From positions 1 to 7,168 of the forward strand of contig PFIF01000036.1 in NCBI GenBank assembly GCA_002782605.1: DNA of 7,168 nucleotides, read 5' to 3'. A model generated the notes under the pieces. That model was not told where the DNA came from, ran no database searches, and saw only the letters and a program-made list of their open reading frames with translations. Numbering within the stretch: the stretch's first letter is position 1; each line of letters opens with the position of its first letter. This DNA comes from Deltaproteobacteria bacterium CG_4_8_14_3_um_filter_43_13. Its GTDB lineage: Bacteria > Desulfobacterota > UBA8473. Of this stretch, positions 5,945 through 7,168 are shown piece after piece. The translations under genes were made by a program, and so were the position numbers.

Positions 5945-7085
5945 TCTCAAAGTTCAGTATGAAATAATGAAGGATGAAATTGACAGGGCTATTAAAGAAG
6001 TATTGGAGGATGGGAACTTCATTTTAGGTCCGTCAGTAGAGAAACTGGAGAAAGAAATTGCGTCTTACTTAGGTGCGAAATACGCCGTTGGTCTTGCCTC
6101 AGGTACTGATGCATTACACATGGCCCTTCTTGCCTGTGGGGTAAGAAAAGGACAAGATGTAATTACTACCCCTTTTACCTTTGTTTCTACTGTAGAAACC
6201 ATTGTTTCTGTAGGGGCAACCCCCATATTTGTGGATATAGATCCCAGGACGTATAATATTGCCCCGGAAAAGATTGAAGAACTTATCGAGACAAAAACAT
6301 CGTTTAATAAGAAAGAGGGGATATTAATAAATAAGGAAAATGGAAATCAGATAAGGGCGATTCTGCCCGTCCATCTTTATGGACAATCTGCTGATATTGA
6401 GCATATTGTAAGCCTGTGCAGTAAGTACAATCTTCTACTTATAGAGGATTGTGCTCAGGCATTTGGATCTGAATACAAAGGGAGAAAAGTGGGGACTTTT
6501 GGCGAGATTGGATGCCTCAGCTTTTTTCCCAGCAAAAACCTGGGTTGTTACGGCGATGGAGGTATGATTATTACCGATAGTGAAGACCTGGCAGATAAGA
6601 TTAGGATCCTGCGAAATCATGGAAGTAAGGTTAAGTACTATTATATTGAGATGGGTTTCAATAGCAGGCTTGATGAGGTCCAAGCAGCAATTCTAGGGGT
6701 GAAGTTGAGAAAGATAGATAAATTCAACGAGTTGCGTCGAAAGAATGCCAGCCTCTATAATGATTGTCTTAGGGGAGTAGACCTAACTACACCCTATGAG
6801 GATGAGCACGTTAAACACGTATATCACCAGTATACGATTAGAACCAGATATAGGGATAGAATAACAAAATGCCTTGGAAATGAGGGCATTGCTTCGGCTG
6901 TTTACTATCCTATCCCGCTTCATCAACAACCAGTGTTTAAGAGGTTAGGGTTCAATACAGGTGACCTTAAGAACAGTGAATCGGCGTCTCTTGAGGTATT
7001 ATCACTCCCTATGTACCCCGAGTTGACAGAGGAGGAGATACAGAGAGTCTGTAAAACAATTAAAGATGCAATGTCAACTACTTGA
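5925..7085 (+). CDS. gnnB: DegT/DnrJ/EryC1 PLP-dependent aminotransferase, probable UDP-3-keto-GlcNAc transaminase (GnnB-like)
   Basis: This 386-residue fold-type I sugar aminotransferase shows ASGTDAL (58-64) for phosphate binding, FTFVST (85-90), IEDCAQAFG (173-181) with Asp175 to pair with the PLP ring nitrogen, and FFPSKNLGCYGDGG (200-213) with Lys204 as the Schiff-base lysine. GFNSRLDEVQAA (244-255) and YYPIPLHQQP (327-336) complete the family pattern. The proposed reaction is glutamate-dependent amination of the 3-keto product of the preceding enzyme to UDP-GlcNAc3N. The gene overlaps gnnA by 20 bases and has its own AGGAG. Compared with typical relatives it has about 16 extra hydrophilic residues around 125-142, just before AILPVHLYG. 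A WbpE-like role in O-antigen synthesis is the main alternative; the lipid A operon context favours GnnB. The TGA at 7083-7085 ends the gene. Confidence 0.78.
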   Translation: MLIPMVNLKVQYEIMKDEIDRAIKEVLEDGNFILGPSVEKLEKEIASYLGAKYAVGLASGTDALHMALLACGVRKGQDVITTPFTFVSTVETIVSVGATPIFVDIDPRTYNIAPEKIEELIETKTSFNKKEGILINKENGNQIRAILPVHLYGQSADIEHIVSLCSKYNLLLIEDCAQAFGSEYKGRKVGTFGEIGCLSFFPSKNLGCYGDGGMIITDSEDLADKIRILRNHGSKVKYYYIEMGFNSRLDEVQAAILGVKLRKIDKFNELRRKNASLYNDCLRGVDLTTPYEDEHVKHVYHQYTIRTRYRDRITKCLGNEGIASAVYYPIPLHQQPVFKRLGFNTGDLKNSESASLEVLSLPMYPELTEEEIQRVCKTIKDAMSTT

Positions 7086-7127
7086 ACCCTAGTGCTTTGA
7101 CTCATAAATAACTTTACCAAAAATGTC

Positions 7128-7164
7128 TCCCCTCCCTTGGTGGGAGGGGATTAAGGGGAGGGGG
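7128..7164. repeat. C-rich/G-rich hairpin and G-quadruplex candidate downstream of gnnB
   Basis: CCCCTCCC (7129-7136), loop TTGGT and GGGAGGGG (7142-7149) form a perfect 8-bp stem, extended by one T-A pair (7128 and 7150). A further G-rich block follows at 7155-7164. The four G-tracts 7142-7144, 7146-7149, 7155-7158 and 7160-7164 have loops of 1, 5 and 1 bases, which satisfies the standard quadruplex pattern. Similar C-rich/G-rich repeats are, from memory, dispersed in many environmental genomes. The element may extend past the window edge. The 83 bases after gnnB otherwise show no gene. Confidence 0.75.
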
Positions 7165-7168
7165 CAAC

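Noticed and set aside
7097..7125. TTGACT at 7097 as a -35 box for a downstream gene
   Set aside because: No reasonable -10 box is found at 16-18 bases spacing, and the downstream gene is not visible.

Overview
The window is a stretch of a Gram-negative outer-membrane biogenesis operon, with every gene on the + strand. The order is bamA (3' part only), skp/ompH, lpxD, fabZ, lpxA, lpxI, a Gfo/Idh/MocA oxidoreductase (gnnA-like) and a DegT-type aminotransferase (gnnB-like). lpxC and lpxB are not in the window; lpxB may follow downstream. The use of LpxI rather than LpxH, together with an oxidoreductase placed after lpxI, resembles the arrangement I know from deltaproteobacterial (Desulfobacterota) relatives such as Geobacter. 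AT-leaning composition and abundant short intergenic repeats fit an environmental, uncultured-type genome. The assignment to a phylum is an inference and stays loose.

Layout: 1-944 is the BamA beta-barrel. 945-1093 is a gap filled by a heptamer array. 1094-1624 is Skp. 1625-1720 is a gap with a near-perfect 41-base palindrome. 1721-2767 (lpxD) and 2769-3206 (fabZ) are separated by one base. 3207-3384 is a gap almost fully occupied by a 142-bp element with terminal inverted repeats and an exact 8-bp direct duplication. 3385-4155 (lpxA) overlaps lpxI (4155-4955) by one base. 4976-5944 (gnnA-like) overlaps 5925-7085 (gnnB-like) by 20 bases. The last 83 bases hold a C-rich/G-rich hairpin that is also a G-quadruplex candidate.

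How the genes work together: BamA inserts outer-membrane proteins and Skp carries them across the periplasm. LpxA, LpxD and LpxI perform lipid A steps 1, 3 and 4, and FabZ draws on the same 3-hydroxyacyl-ACP pool. The two terminal genes probably convert UDP-GlcNAc to UDP-2-acetamido-3-amino-2,3-dideoxyglucose (UDP-GlcNAc3N). LpxA would then acylate a nitrogen instead of an oxygen, giving lipid A with amide-linked chains at position 3, as known for Acidithiobacillus ferrooxidans and Leptospira.

The most notable non-coding signal is the fabZ-lpxA insertion, which looks like a miniature transposable element with its target-site duplication preserved. The three upstream gaps each carry short oligomer units (7-mer, 7-mer, 8-mer) arranged head-to-head, although the unit sequence differs in each gap.
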